DNA of 64,000 bases from CAZYSK01 sp964649415 (GTDB lineage: Bacteria; Chloroflexota; Anaerolineae; B4-G1): positions 1-64,000 of the forward strand of contig CAZYSK010000031.1 in NCBI GenBank assembly GCA_964649415.1. The letters are read 5' to 3'. The translations under genes and the position numbers were made by a program. Positions 24,337 to 33,059 of this stretch are shown here, piece after piece. The notes under the pieces are model-generated. The model was not told where the DNA came from, made no database searches, and was given only the letters and a program-made list of their open reading frames with translations. Each line of letters starts with the position of its first letter. Within the stretch, counting starts at the first letter, position 1.

Positions 24337-25686
24337 CTACGCACTACGTGTCACCTTCACCTCCTCCACGCACGCGATCCCCATCTCCTCCAGTTCCCCC
24401 AACACCGGCTCGTAGATCCCCGCCACGACCGGAATCTGGACGCCGGTCAGCGTAATCTGCCCCTCCAGGATCATCCGCGCGCCGATGGCCGCCGGAAGGC
24501 CCACCGTGCGGGCCATCGAGGTCTCCCCGCCGGATACGCCGAAGTCAATCAACGTCGAGGTGATATGCTCCTGGCGGTCTGGGTATGCGGCGGTGAACTG
24601 GTGCACCAGGACCACCATGTCGCGCTCTCCCTCCCGGTAGGGCATCCTGACCAGCATCTGGTCCGCCAGGACGTCCAGCAGCGTCGTCTCGTCCGGGACA
24701 GGCGCGTCGTCCAGGAGCCCCAGCCACTCCAGCGCCATCATCACGCCGGAGTTGGGCGAGACGTTGAGGGAGGCCGCCAGGCCGGCCTTGAGGTCGCCCG
24801 TGGTACCCTGGCCTCTCTCGTGGACCAATTCCGCCATCACCTGCCGGAACGTCTTGCCGGGCAGGTCTGCCTGGGTATCCAGGCTGAAGTAGCCCAGCTC
24901 GTTCAGCTTCTGCATCACGTCGCACCAGCCCAGGTTACGCAGGGTGCCCCGGTACATCGTGTCGGTCTCGGGGATGCCGTAGATGTCGACGTAAGGGAGC
25001 GAGTTGCGGTTGGGATAGGCCTCGAAATCGCCCAGCCCCGGCACGTGGGTCACGTAGTGGGTGGCGAAGAGGCGGGCGTTGGGTACCTCGACGACGTGCC
25101 CGTGTTCCAGGTAGCGCGCCTCGTTGCGCCCGGCCAGCACCACCCCGCGCGGGCTCCAGGAGAACTTGTAGCCCAGCGGGTTGTCGTTGTCCTCGGGGGC
25201 CGGCAGGCCGCCGCAGTAGGAGCGGAACGCCTTGACCTCCCCGCCGGCGTCGTGCACCCGGTTGATGACGCGCATGGCCGACATGTGGTCGATGCCGGGG
25301 TCGAGGCCGATCTCGTTGAGCAGGATGACGCCGGCCTCCCGTGCCGCGCCGTCCAGCGCCCGCATGGCGTCGCTGACGTAGCTGGTCGTGACCAGCGGCT
25401 TGCGGTGGCGGACGCACTGCTCGGCCACCTGCACGTGGTGGATGTAGGGCAGCAGGCTGACGGCCAGGTCGGCCCCGGCGACCAGGTCACCCAGCCCGGC
25501 GCTGTCCCGCGTGACGTCGAACGCAAGTGCCCTGCCGCCTGGACGGTTGCCGACCAGCGCCTCGGCCTTGCCGAGCGTGCGGCTGGCGACCGTCACGCGA
25601 TAGCCTGCCTGATCGAGCAGGTAGTGGACGAGGGGCCTGGCGACCAGGCCGGCTCCGAGAACTAATACGGTTTTGTCGTGTGTCAT
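24337..25686 (-). CDS. Saccharopine dehydrogenase (glutamate-forming type, LYS9/SDH-like)
   Basis: 449 residues. The N-terminal Rossmann domain starts VLVLGAGLVARPLVHYL. NEIGLDPGIDHMSAMRVI and SYCGGLPAPEDNDNPLGYKFSWSPRGV are signature segments of the saccharopine dehydrogenase domain of yeast Lys9 and of the C-terminal half of animal and plant LKR/SDH. In the degradative direction it splits saccharopine to glutamate and alpha-aminoadipate semialdehyde. AGGAG seven bases before ATG sets the start. It is the last of three same-strand genes, following the LKR-like gene by about 135 bases, which contain 7-base repeats. Confidence 0.88.
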   Translation of the reverse strand: MTHDKTVLVLGAGLVARPLVHYLLDQAGYRVTVASRTLGKAEALVGNRPGGRALAFDVTRDSAGLGDLVAGADLAVSLLPYIHHVQVAEQCVRHRKPLVTTSYVSDAMRALDGAAREAGVILLNEIGLDPGIDHMSAMRVINRVHDAGGEVKAFRSYCGGLPAPEDNDNPLGYKFSWSPRGVVLAGRNEARYLEHGHVVEVPNARLFATHYVTHVPGLGDFEAYPNRNSLPYVDIYGIPETDTMYRGTLRNLGWCDVMQKLNELGYFSLDTQADLPGKTFRQVMAELVHERGQGTTGDLKAGLAASLNVSPNSGVMMALEWLGLLDDAPVPDETTLLDVLADQMLVRMPYREGERDMVVLVHQFTAAYPDRQEHITSTLIDFGVSGGETSMARTVGLPAAIGARMILEGQITLTGVQIPVVAGIYEPVLGELEEMGIACVEEVKVTRSA

Positions 25687-25702
25687 CAAGAAACTCCTGT
25701 AG

Positions 25703-25785
25703 AATAGAGTTGCAGGTTACAGGTTTCACGGTTACAGGTTAGGTGGTGCCGGAACCTGAAGCCTGGAACCTGGAACCTGAGACTT
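25703..25785. repeat. Degenerate 7-base arrays (AGGTTAC and CCTGGAA types)
   Basis: GCAGGTTACAGGTTTCACGG continues into CCTGAAGCCTGGAACCTGGA units with a 7-base period. Located in the gap between the LKR-like and SDH-like genes. Confidence 0.7.
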
Positions 25786-25821
25786 GTGCCCGTGGCTTGA
25801 CACCCCTGTCGTTCCCTCCCC

Positions 25822-27138
25822 CTACGCCTCAAGATACCGCTCCAGATAGCGATAGTCTGGCGTCAACTCCCCCTGGTAGACGATCACCGCTCGCTTGATC
25901 TCCGGTGGCAGGGCCAGTTGCTCGAAGGGCACGGAGTAATCCGCCTGGGCGATGGCGGGGATGTATTTCATCAGTACGCCGCTGAAATACTCCGACGCGT
26001 CGCGGGGCAATTCGCTGGGCAGGATGTCCACGGCCAGCACGGCCACGCCCCGGCTCTCGAAGCCGTCGATGGCCCGGTCCTCGACCGGGTCGTAGACGAA
26101 CACCGGGTCGCCGGGCTCGGTGCACTTGACCGTGGCCTCAATCGCGCCCTCGATGTCACAGCTCACGTCGCCGATGACCCGGAGGCGCGGTAGCTCCGGG
26201 CCGCTGTAAAGCTGTCTCAAGTCGGCCTTCGTCACCAACCGGGGGTACCTCGCCTCCCAGTAGATGCAGTTGATCAGCAGGCTCAGGTGGGGCAGGTAGG
26301 TGTGGAACCGGGAGCGGTATTTCTCGGGGTGGTCGTAGTAGTCGTGCAGCGCGAAGTGCTCCCCCGGCGAGATCGGCTCTACCGTGTGCTCCTCCTTGAA
26401 CACCACCTTGTACACCGCGTGCCGCGAGTAGTCAGCGCTCTGGGCGACGGTGGCCACCTCGTGGGGCTGAATCTCCTGCACGGGCAGCAGCTCGATGATC
26501 TCGTCGGAGCCACGGAACACGTTGCCGTACCCCGCGAAGCCGCAGATGAGCGGCGTGATCGCGTCCGGCAGCCCTTCCCGCGCGATCCGCTCGCCGAGCG
26601 CCGACACCGCCGCCTTCGCCTCTGCCAGGCTGCCGTAATGGCGCGCCTGGCGCAGGTCGTCGAAGGGGCTGGGTGTGCCCTCCTGGTTAAGCCGTTGGCC
26701 CAACGCCCACAGCGTGTTGATCATCCCAGCCTGCCCGGCGTGGCGGCCGAAGAAGATCAACCGCCGTCCCTGCTCGTCTGTTGCCTTCTCGTAGTCAATC
26801 AGTTGGCAGCCTAGGTCGAGGAGGCGTTTGAGCATAGGCATGTTGTATGCCTGGCCCTTGACGACGTGGGCGAAAAAGGCGTAGGTGCGGCCCGGCTGGA
26901 AGAAAGGTAATGGGATCTCCTTGACGCCGAAGACGATCGGGCACGGCGAGAGATCCTCCTCGACCCGTGCGCCGGACTGCGCGAATTCCTCGTCCTGGAA
27001 GACGCGGACCTCCGATGGCTGTATCCAGACCTCGATGTCGTGTGTGTCTAGGAGGCGGCGCGCGTCTTCCGGCACGATGGGCACGCGACGCTCCCAGATG
27101 CTCTTGTCCTCCCGGCGGACACCAATAGGGATGCTCAT
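25822..27138 (-). CDS. Lysine-ketoglutarate reductase-like protein (saccharopine-forming, AlaDH/PNT fold)
   Basis: 438 residues. The opening IGVRREDKSIWERRVPIVP and the segment VFGVKEIPLPFFQPGRTYAFFAHVVKGQAYNM match the N-terminal lysine-ketoglutarate reductase half of eukaryotic LKR/SDH (AASS). GFAGYGNVFRGSDEIIELLPV and VIGDVSCDIEGAIEATVKCTEPGDPVFVYDP are also characteristic of that half. It would condense lysine with 2-oxoglutarate to saccharopine using NADPH. Its ATG overlaps the TGA of the IlvD-family gene by 4 bases and it precedes the SDH gene, so the split LKR and SDH genes likely form one operon for lysine breakdown. The direction (degradation rather than synthesis) is inferred from the LKR class. 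Confidence 0.85.
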   Translation of the reverse strand: MSIPIGVRREDKSIWERRVPIVPEDARRLLDTHDIEVWIQPSEVRVFQDEEFAQSGARVEEDLSPCPIVFGVKEIPLPFFQPGRTYAFFAHVVKGQAYNMPMLKRLLDLGCQLIDYEKATDEQGRRLIFFGRHAGQAGMINTLWALGQRLNQEGTPSPFDDLRQARHYGSLAEAKAAVSALGERIAREGLPDAITPLICGFAGYGNVFRGSDEIIELLPVQEIQPHEVATVAQSADYSRHAVYKVVFKEEHTVEPISPGEHFALHDYYDHPEKYRSRFHTYLPHLSLLINCIYWEARYPRLVTKADLRQLYSGPELPRLRVIGDVSCDIEGAIEATVKCTEPGDPVFVYDPVEDRAIDGFESRGVAVLAVDILPSELPRDASEYFSGVLMKYIPAIAQADYSVPFEQLALPPEIKRAVIVYQGELTPDYRYLERYLEA

Positions 27139-28944
27139 GGTCTGATTTCACTCCTTTCAAGCTGGTTTTGTGGATCGTGCTCTCCGCCGAGCACGGCGCC
27201 CCGGCTGGCCGGGCCGACGTGGCCGGCGTACAGGCGCAGGAACCCCGGTGGGGTCTCCCTGGACGGTGGCTTCCACGCGTCCAATCGTGCGCTCAGTTCG
27301 TCGTCGCTAAGGTGCACGTTGAGCACGCGGTTGGGCATGTCTATCTCGATCACGTCGCCGTCGCGCAGGACGGCCAGGGGGCCCCCGGCCGCTGCCTCGG
27401 GGCAGACGTGTCCCACGCACGGCCCACGGGTCGCTCCTGAGAAGCGCCCGTCGGTGACCATGGCGACCGAATCCCCCAGTCCCATGCCGATCAGGATGGC
27501 CGCCGGCAGCGAGAGCTCACGCATGCCCGGTCCGCCGCGTGGCCCCTCGTAGCGCACGACGAGCACGTCGCCGGGCTGCACGCGGCCACTCAGCAAGACT
27601 GCCTGCACGTCCTCCTCGCAGTCGAAGACCCGCGCCGGGCCTACGTGGCGCATCATCTCCGGCTGGACGCCGCTGGCCTTGACGACCGCTCCCTCGGGGG
27701 CCAGGTTGCCGCGCAGGACGACGATGCCCCCGCTGGGTGCCAGCGGCTCGTCGAGCGAGCGCACGATCTCGGGGCGGCGCAGCTTTGCCTGGGCGGCGAC
27801 CTGCGCCAGCGTCGAGCCATAGGCGGTGGGCGCGCTCAGGTCGAGCACTGGGGAAAGCGCCTTGAGCAGGGCGGGCACACCCCCGGCGCGCCCGAAGTCC
27901 GATACCGAGTGGGGCGACGCGGGCTTGAACCTGGCCAGGAGCGGCGTCTCTCGCCCGATCCGGTCCCAGTCGTCGAGCGTCAGTTCGTAGCCCAGTTCCG
28001 CAGCCAGAGCCCCCAGGTGCAACACCAGGTTGGTCGAGCCGCCGATGGCCTGCACGACGGCGACCAGGTTGTGCAGCGTCGCCGGTGTCACGACGTCGCG
28101 AAACGTCACCTGTCGGGATGGGCCCTTGCCGGCGCCGGCCCCTGTCGCCAGCGACTCCACGACGCGCCGGCCCGCCGCACGCGCCAGCGCCAGCAACTCC
28201 GGGTTGACGTCCCGGGCGACGCCCGACGCCCGACGCCTGACGTTTGACGCTCGACGTTTGACGCTTTGCGGGCAGGGATGCCCGCGTTCCATCGCCGTTC
28301 CCCACCGCCTCTATCGTCGCGTTGCTCGGCAGGCTCAAACCTGCCGCTTCCACGACGGCACACATCGTGTTGGCGGTGCCCATCATGTTGCACACGCCGT
28401 GGCCGGGACAGGCCGCGTGCTCGATCTCGTGCAGCTCGTCGAGCGTGATCTCTCCCCGGTTGGCGCGTCCAATGGCCTCCTTGACGTCGCAGGTGACGAC
28501 GCGCTGGCCGTGCCATTCGCCTTCGGCCATCAACCCACCGGTGACGAACACAGTGGGCAGATCAAGCCGCGCCGCCGCCATCAGCATCCCCGGTATGATC
28601 TTGTCGCACGAGGCCAGACAGACCAGCCCATCGAAGCGATAGCCCCGCGCCGTCAGTTCGACCGACGCGGCGATCACTTCCCGGCTCGGCAGGATGGCGT
28701 GCATCCCCTGTCCCTGGCAGATGCCGTCGCACAGCGCGATGGTGTTGAACGCCAGGGGAATGCCCCCGGCGGCGCGCACGCCTTCCTTCACTGCCTCCGC
28801 CACCTGGTCGAGGTGGACGTGCCCCGGGACCAGGTCGTTCCAGGAGTTGGCGATGCCAATCAGCGGCCTGTTCTCGGCATCGTCCACGCCACATGCGTGG
28901 TACAGCCCGCGCGCGTACGCCCCGGCCAGATCTCGTTGTCCCAT
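27135..28944 (-). pseudogene. IlvD/Edd-family dehydratase, interrupted and frameshifted by a repeat insertion
   Basis: The 5' part (MGQRDLAGAYARGLYHACG to SLPSNATIEAVGNGD) and the 3' part (ARDVNPELLALARAAGRR to the end) join into one dihydroxyacid dehydratase of about 575 residues. Cluster Cys motifs LASCDKIIPG and HGVCNMMGTANTM are in the 5' part; DSVAMVTDGRFSGATRG is in the 3' part. Between them about 75 bases of hairpin plus 7-base repeats shift the frame by one. Neither frame is closed at the junction: the 5' frame stays open, out of register, to 27517, and the 3' frame has an ATG at 28292 created beside the insertion. It is either a pseudogene, a two-polypeptide gene, or rescued by frameshifting. 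Substrate (branched-chain precursor or sugar acid) is open. Confidence 0.75.
28218..28293. repeat. Hairpin plus 7-base array inserted in the IlvD-family gene
   Basis: On the minus strand: GCGGGCATCCCTGCCCGC, then CGTCAAA, CGTCGAG, CGTCAAA, CGTCAGG, CGTCGGG, CGTCGGG, CGTCG. Same composite and order as 20974-21033. It separates two well-conserved halves of the dehydratase and changes the frame. Confidence 0.85.
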
Positions 28945-28965
28945 TACGCTACTGTCTCCACTCTT

Positions 28966-29008
28966 CTCCCTCCAACCTCCAACCTCTAACCTCCAACCTC
29001 CAGTCTCT
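28966..29008. repeat. CCTCCAA 7-base array
   Basis: Five to six CCTCCAA/CCTCTAA units. They supply the last codons (LEVGG) and stop of the nucleotidyltransferase-like gene and the leader of the IlvD-family gene, including purine-rich sequence on the minus strand that may serve as ribosome site. Confidence 0.8.
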
Positions 29009-29546
29009 CCATTGCCTGCTGCACCCGCGGACCAGACCCGCACGTGCCGGCCCGCCAACGCAGGTACTCCCAGTCGAGCACCGGCCCATGCGCCATCATG
29101 GCCTGTACATCCTCCCAGTCGTGCTTGTTTGCCTCTGGGCCGCGTCCCCAAATGGCCTTGAGCAGGATATTGTCCTCTGGCGGGACGACGGGCACCGGGA
29201 CGCCGGCGATCTCGTGGCGCGTGAGCCGCGCCGCCATGTGGGCGTCCAGGTCCACGGTGAAAGTTTCGCCGTCGTAATCCATCGTCAACCCGGCCACGAC
29301 GTCGTAGCCGGGTATCTGGATGCTGCGGACGGCATCATCTTCCTGGCGCTTCACCCGTCCGCCGGGGAACAGGGCAGCTGCCCGATCCCCCTCGGCCATC
29401 GGCACCAGGATGTCTACGTCGGTCAGCGGGCGCGTCGCGCCGTAGACAGCCGCGGCTGCCCCGGCGAACACCGCCCAGGTGATCCCGGCCTGGTCCAGCC
29501 GCCGGGACACCTCCTCCAGTGTCAGGCTTGTCTGTGACTCGTTCAT
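28986..29546 (-). CDS. Nucleotidyltransferase-like protein (MNT/DUF6036-type fold)
   Basis: 186 residues. WAVFAGAAAAVYGATRPLTDVDILVP is the helix-turn and metal-binding TDVDI pattern of the polymerase-beta nucleotidyltransferase superfamily. DVVAGLTMDYDGETFTVDLDAHMAAR may give the third acidic residue. NILLKAIWGRGPEANKHDWEDVQAMM resembles the C-terminal helical part of standalone nucleotidyltransferase-like proteins. TAGGAG lies four bases before ATG. It follows the methyltransferase-like gene by seven bases and is probably co-transcribed with it. Activity and target are unknown; members of this fold include antitoxins and tRNA-modifying toxins as well as metabolic enzymes. Confidence 0.65.
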   Translation of the reverse strand: MNESQTSLTLEEVSRRLDQAGITWAVFAGAAAAVYGATRPLTDVDILVPMAEGDRAAALFPGGRVKRQEDDAVRSIQIPGYDVVAGLTMDYDGETFTVDLDAHMAARLTRHEIAGVPVPVVPPEDNILLKAIWGRGPEANKHDWEDVQAMMAHGPVLDWEYLRWRAGTCGSGPRVQQAMERLEVGG

Positions 29547-29553
29547 GTCGCTC

Positions 29554-31929
29554 CTAGAATAGTGGGATCTGGGCCGCCTCCTGCTCGGCGATGGGATCGA
29601 GCCCCAGCACGGTCTTGAGGGCGTGCCGATCCAGTTCCTCCTCGCCAAGCAGGCGGCGCAGGTGGCGAAACTTGACGAACTGCCAGCCGTCTATCTCGAC
29701 GGCCCGGGCCAGGCGCGGATCACGTTGGAGCTTGAGCCCGACCAGCCGCGCCCGGCCGCCGGGCACGACGAGGCAGCGCTGGGCGCTCTCATCGGTCGTC
29801 CTTCGGGCGAGTAGGTGGGGGCCCAGAACCGCCGTCGCGCTTATGCTGAAAACGTACGCTTCCTGCCCCTCTGCCAGCCAGCGTACGTCCCAATCGCCTC
29901 GCTGGCCGATCTCGAACCCCAGCCGCTTGCCTAGTTCCGCCAGGTCTCGCCGCAGCGCGTCGAGTTCGCCGGCGCGGCGTCCGGGTGCGTCCTCAGGGCG
30001 CAGACGGACGGCAGCGCCGTCGTGCACGCTGTAGGACTCGACGCAGGCCGACACCAGCGTCGATCCGGGCGTGAGCGGGCCGGGGAAGCGGGCGTAGACC
30101 GCCTCCTCCAGTTCCTCCAGAGCCCACGCCTGCCGCTCTCCGAGCAACGACCGTACCTGGGTCTCGACCCGGTCGGCCAGGGGCGTTTCGACCTGGCGCG
30201 CCACGGGCTCGGCCTCTCGGGCTGCGTCGGCCAACCACCACAGCTCCCCGCTGGCATCCTCCTGGTCCGAGACCTGCACCAGGGGGCCATCGTCAAGCGC
30301 GCTGTCGACCGCGCCGGCGGCCAGCGCCAAGGGCGAGGGCGCGTCGCCGTCCTCGGGAATGGCCGCCGTGTTCCCCAGCGCCCCGCAGGTCGCCAGGTGC
30401 GTGTATGCGCTGCTGCGTAGCATCTTCTGCCGTGTTGGCTCTCCGCGCGCCTGTACGGTGCTGACGACGGATGCCCTTGCCTCCGCGGTCAGTTCGTGTT
30501 TGAGCGTCTCGATTTGCGGGTAGGGAGCCCCGTGTTCCCAATCGCCTGGCGGCGTGAGCTGTGTGTCTTCCCATCGCCACACGATCCGGTGACCGGCCTC
30601 CTGGCTATAGCCCCATCCCTCCAGGGCGTAACCGGCGCCGCTGGCCGCCAGGCAGACCGATTCCAGCAGGACGTTGTCATGGTCTGAAAACAATGTCACC
30701 AGGTGGCCCTCCGGTGTGAGCAGCGGAGCCACGGCCCTCAGTGCGGCCTGCAGCACGCGCCGGTGCCATCCCCAGTCGAAGCGCCGGCGGCGTAGGAAAG
30801 GACTCAGCGCACGGATGGCTGAGGACTCCCACAGCCACCCGGCCCATAGTGCCGAGAGCGCCCAGAAGACCCCATCGGGCCGGGGCGGATCGGCGAATAT
30901 GAGAGCGACGCTGCCCGGCGGCACGATCTCTCCGACCTCGCGGGCTGACCGGTTGACGAGGGCATATCCTGCCTCTTCGCCCCGTACCATGGCCGCGATG
31001 TCCCTGGCCTCTGGCGCAGCCTCCCTGCTGCCATCCTCACTTCGGGGAGGACCGGATTCCTCGTCCATGAGGCGACCGAGGCTCTGCTCCAAACACAGCC
31101 AGATGTTGCGTTCCAGATACCGGGGCGGGATGCGCAGCGTGCGCGGTCGCGGCCGCTTCTCGCCGTAGGGATCGAGGCTGCTGCCGGCATCGAAGCATTC
31201 GAGAAGAGCGGCAGTCAGTGCGATTGTGACCGCCTCCCCAGAGACCTCATCGGGCTTAGGCGTTTCGAGCCTCATCACCACGTCCATCAGCGCCGCGAGG
31301 TTGCGCGGCGTGTAGAGTCCCACCAACTCGGCGGTCTGACCCCGCGCCGGGTGACCGGTTGGGGCGACGCGGTCAAGCGCGGTGTAGTAGGCCAGGCCCC
31401 GGGGATGGATGCGGCGGGCGGATTCTGCGTCCGCTTCATCCACAGCGCCTTCCGTCACCGCCTCGCAGCGGGAACAGCGAACCGCTTTCTGGAACGGGTA
31501 GTTGCCGTCGCGGTCCCAGGCGAACCACTCCGCGATGCCCAGGGCTCCGCAGGCAGGACACGCGGAGCGATACAGATCGGCCATGTGTTGGTGCAGGGCG
31601 ACGTCTCCCTTGGGACTGTCGGCCAGGTGGGTGAAGGCGGCCTTCAGCGCGTCGGCGTCGCGCCGGCACAGCCCCAGGCGAGCGATGGCGACCAGCAGCG
31701 GATTGACGCTGGCCCCGAGCGCTCGGCGGCCCGTGGCGGCGGTCTCCCGCACGATTGTCGGTCCCTGGCAGAACAGGTCCACGACCAGGTCGCCGGGCTG
31801 GGTTAGACGCCGCACGTAGGCCCCTGCTGCCCGGCTTGGCTGAACGGGGCGGTAGCGGGCCAGCGGTCCTTCGGGCGTCCCAGGTCTTCCGGGGATGAAC
31901 CACGCTTGTTTGGCCACGTTAGTGCTCAC
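29554..31929 (-). CDS. DNA methyltransferase-like protein with zinc ribbon, function unknown
   Basis: 791 residues. The N-terminus has a motif-I-like SAM site (GDLVVDLFCQGPTIVRETAATGRRALGASVNPLLVAIA) as in N4/N6 DNA methylases, preceded by RYRPVQPSRAAGAYV. A CPAC..CSRC zinc ribbon lies at about 122-155. A second methylase-like block reads VALIFADPPRPDGVFWALSALWAGWLW, where the catalytic (D/N)PP(Y/F) is DPPR, followed by FDWGWHRRVLQAALRAVAPLLTPEGHLVTLFSD. The last 300 residues are not recognised. Base-modifying activity is uncertain given the altered catalytic motif. No restriction enzyme or DUF499-type partner is nearby; the only close neighbour is the nucleotidyltransferase-like gene. Confidence 0.6.
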   Translation of the reverse strand: MSTNVAKQAWFIPGRPGTPEGPLARYRPVQPSRAAGAYVRRLTQPGDLVVDLFCQGPTIVRETAATGRRALGASVNPLLVAIARLGLCRRDADALKAAFTHLADSPKGDVALHQHMADLYRSACPACGALGIAEWFAWDRDGNYPFQKAVRCSRCEAVTEGAVDEADAESARRIHPRGLAYYTALDRVAPTGHPARGQTAELVGLYTPRNLAALMDVVMRLETPKPDEVSGEAVTIALTAALLECFDAGSSLDPYGEKRPRPRTLRIPPRYLERNIWLCLEQSLGRLMDEESGPPRSEDGSREAAPEARDIAAMVRGEEAGYALVNRSAREVGEIVPPGSVALIFADPPRPDGVFWALSALWAGWLWESSAIRALSPFLRRRRFDWGWHRRVLQAALRAVAPLLTPEGHLVTLFSDHDNVLLESVCLAASGAGYALEGWGYSQEAGHRIVWRWEDTQLTPPGDWEHGAPYPQIETLKHELTAEARASVVSTVQARGEPTRQKMLRSSAYTHLATCGALGNTAAIPEDGDAPSPLALAAGAVDSALDDGPLVQVSDQEDASGELWWLADAAREAEPVARQVETPLADRVETQVRSLLGERQAWALEELEEAVYARFPGPLTPGSTLVSACVESYSVHDGAAVRLRPEDAPGRRAGELDALRRDLAELGKRLGFEIGQRGDWDVRWLAEGQEAYVFSISATAVLGPHLLARRTTDESAQRCLVVPGGRARLVGLKLQRDPRLARAVEIDGWQFVKFRHLRRLLGEEELDRHALKTVLGLDPIAEQEAAQIPLF

Positions 31930-31950
31930 ACGAGTCTCACGTCAATGGCG

Positions 31951-32090
31951 ATTGGAGGTTAGAGGTTGGAAGTTGGAAGTTGGAAGTTGGAGGCAGCTAT
32001 TCTGTGTTGGTGATGTGCTGACTTGCCACTTGCAGATTGGCTGAACTTGTAGATTCGCTGATTTGTGCATTTGACAATTTGCAGCTTTGC
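31951..32090. repeat. 7- and 8-base degenerate repeat arrays
   Basis: 31951-31992 repeats GTTGGAA/GTTGGAG with a 7-base period. 32018-32090 is a looser array of (A/G)ATTTGC-like units (ACTTGCC, ACTTGCA, GATTTGT). They fill the divergent gap between the methyltransferase-like gene and the next plus-strand gene; from 32091 to 32281 I see no gene, and no clear promoter. Confidence 0.7.
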
Positions 32091-32281
32091 ATCTATTCTA
32101 CTACACGCTGTGCTAAAACGCCAGACGCCGAGCTGGACGGAGTTGATCCGTGTATGAGCAACTTTCTCGCTTCCTCGGTGTTGTTGCTATAAGCATCTGC
32201 GCGTGGCGGGGGACACAGCTAGTCGTAGCGCACAACTGTGCATATCTGTGACACATATAGAGCCATGAAAGGAGATCTCAC

Positions 32282-32719
32282 ATGAAGCTGAACATGTCGG
32301 CGGCGCTCAAGGCAGGGCTGATTGGCGCGGCAGTGGGGTTCGTGGTTGCACTCATCACGCGGATACCCTTCCTGGGGTGCCTGGTCTGTTGGGCTGGCCC
32401 GGTCATCGGCCTGTTGACCGGGGCCTTGTACGGCTATCTTGATGAAACAGGGGCCGGAATTGGTGAGGGTGCAGTGGGCGGGGCCGTCGCAGGTGCGATC
32501 GCCAGTGCGGTGAATGCGGTCGTCAGCGGCGTCCTGAACCTGATCTTTGGCTCCGTCAGCGCGGCCTCGGATCTGCTGGGCGGCGAGGCAGGGTCGGCGC
32601 TGATTGGCGTCGGCGTTGGCGCCGGCGCTGTGATCATCGGCATCTTGGGGGGAGCCGTCGGCGGCGCCATCTTGGGCGCGATCGGCGGTGCGGTTTACGC
32701 GGCCATCAAGAAGAAGTAG
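32282..32719 (+). CDS. Small glycine/alanine-rich membrane protein
   Basis: 145 residues with four or five hydrophobic, Gly/Ala/Val-rich segments, e.g. AGLIGAAVGFVVALITRI, GPVIGLLTGALYGYL, a GEGAVGGAVAGAIASAVNAVVSG stretch and GVGAGAVIIGILGGAVGGAILGAIGG, ending in KKK. Glycine-zipper-like packing is suggested. No family assigned. GAAAGGAG eight bases before ATG supports the start, and a strong terminator follows. It appears to be a single-gene unit. Confidence 0.75.
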   Translation: MKLNMSAALKAGLIGAAVGFVVALITRIPFLGCLVCWAGPVIGLLTGALYGYLDETGAGIGEGAVGGAVAGAIASAVNAVVSGVLNLIFGSVSAASDLLGGEAGSALIGVGVGAGAVIIGILGGAVGGAILGAIGGAVYAAIKKK

Positions 32720-32738
32720 CCACGCTGACTCAACATGG

Positions 32739-32773
32739 AACCGGGGCGACCTTGTGTCGTCCCGGTTTTTTTC
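32739..32773 (+). terminator. Rho-independent terminator
   Basis: Stem AACCGGGGCGAC / GTCGTCCCGGTT (12 pairs with one G-T) with a 4-base loop, followed by a run of T. It lies 20 bases after the small membrane protein stop and isolates the radical SAM operon from that gene. Confidence 0.88.
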
Positions 32774-32814
32774 TTGCTGCGCCCATGCATCCAATGGGGG
32801 TATCGTCTCAATGT

Positions 32815-32869
32815 GTAGGGGCGAACCCTTGTGGTTGCCCTCTTGGGCAGGTACAAGACCTGCCCCTAC
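32815..32869. repeat. Imperfect inverted repeat GTAGGGGC..GCCCCTAC
   Basis: About 26-base imperfect arms (GTAGGGGCGAACCCTTGT.. and ..ACAAGACCTGCCCCTAC) around TCTT. MITE-like in form. A fragment of a similar sequence (GTAGGGGCGCGATTGCCGC) lies at about 44656-44675. The stretch from 32774 to 32982 has no gene. Confidence 0.65.
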
Positions 32870-32982
32870 CCCGGTCTGTTGAAAAGATACCAATGGAGAC
32901 CAGGTGTTCGGTGTTTCAGGCTGCGCTGAGTTGCAGGTACCTTGGACCGCGTTACTAAATCCCCGCCGTGGTTTGGAAGGGC

Positions 32983-33011
32983 TTGACAAGCGCCTCCTAT
33001 TCTGGTATAAT
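32983..33011 (+). promoter_or_regulatory. Consensus sigma70 promoter of the radical SAM operon
   Basis: Perfect TTGACA and perfect TATAAT separated by 17 bases, with an extended TGG before the -10 box. It is the best promoter in the window. The -10 box shares its last base with the first operator, so a bound regulator would block RNA polymerase. Confidence 0.9.
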
Positions 33012-33031
33012 TAGTGTGTGAAATACACTAA
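33011..33031. promoter_or_regulatory. Operator 1 (TTAGTGT-N7-ACACTAA)
   Basis: Perfect inverted repeat with 7-base arms and a 7-base centre (GTGAAAT), placed at the -10/+1 region of the consensus promoter. AT-rich in a GC-rich context. A dimeric repressor is the natural reader; the regulator is not identifiable in the window. Confidence 0.82.
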
Positions 33032-33059
33032 GCGGTACCTCTCTCTTTTTTGCCGATAC

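Noticed and set aside
27517..28290. Continuation of the 5' dehydratase frame beyond the repeat insertion
   Set aside because: Beyond the insertion this frame is out of register with the conserved dehydratase sequence and translates to Arg/Gly-rich antisense-like residues; it is open only by chance of high GC.
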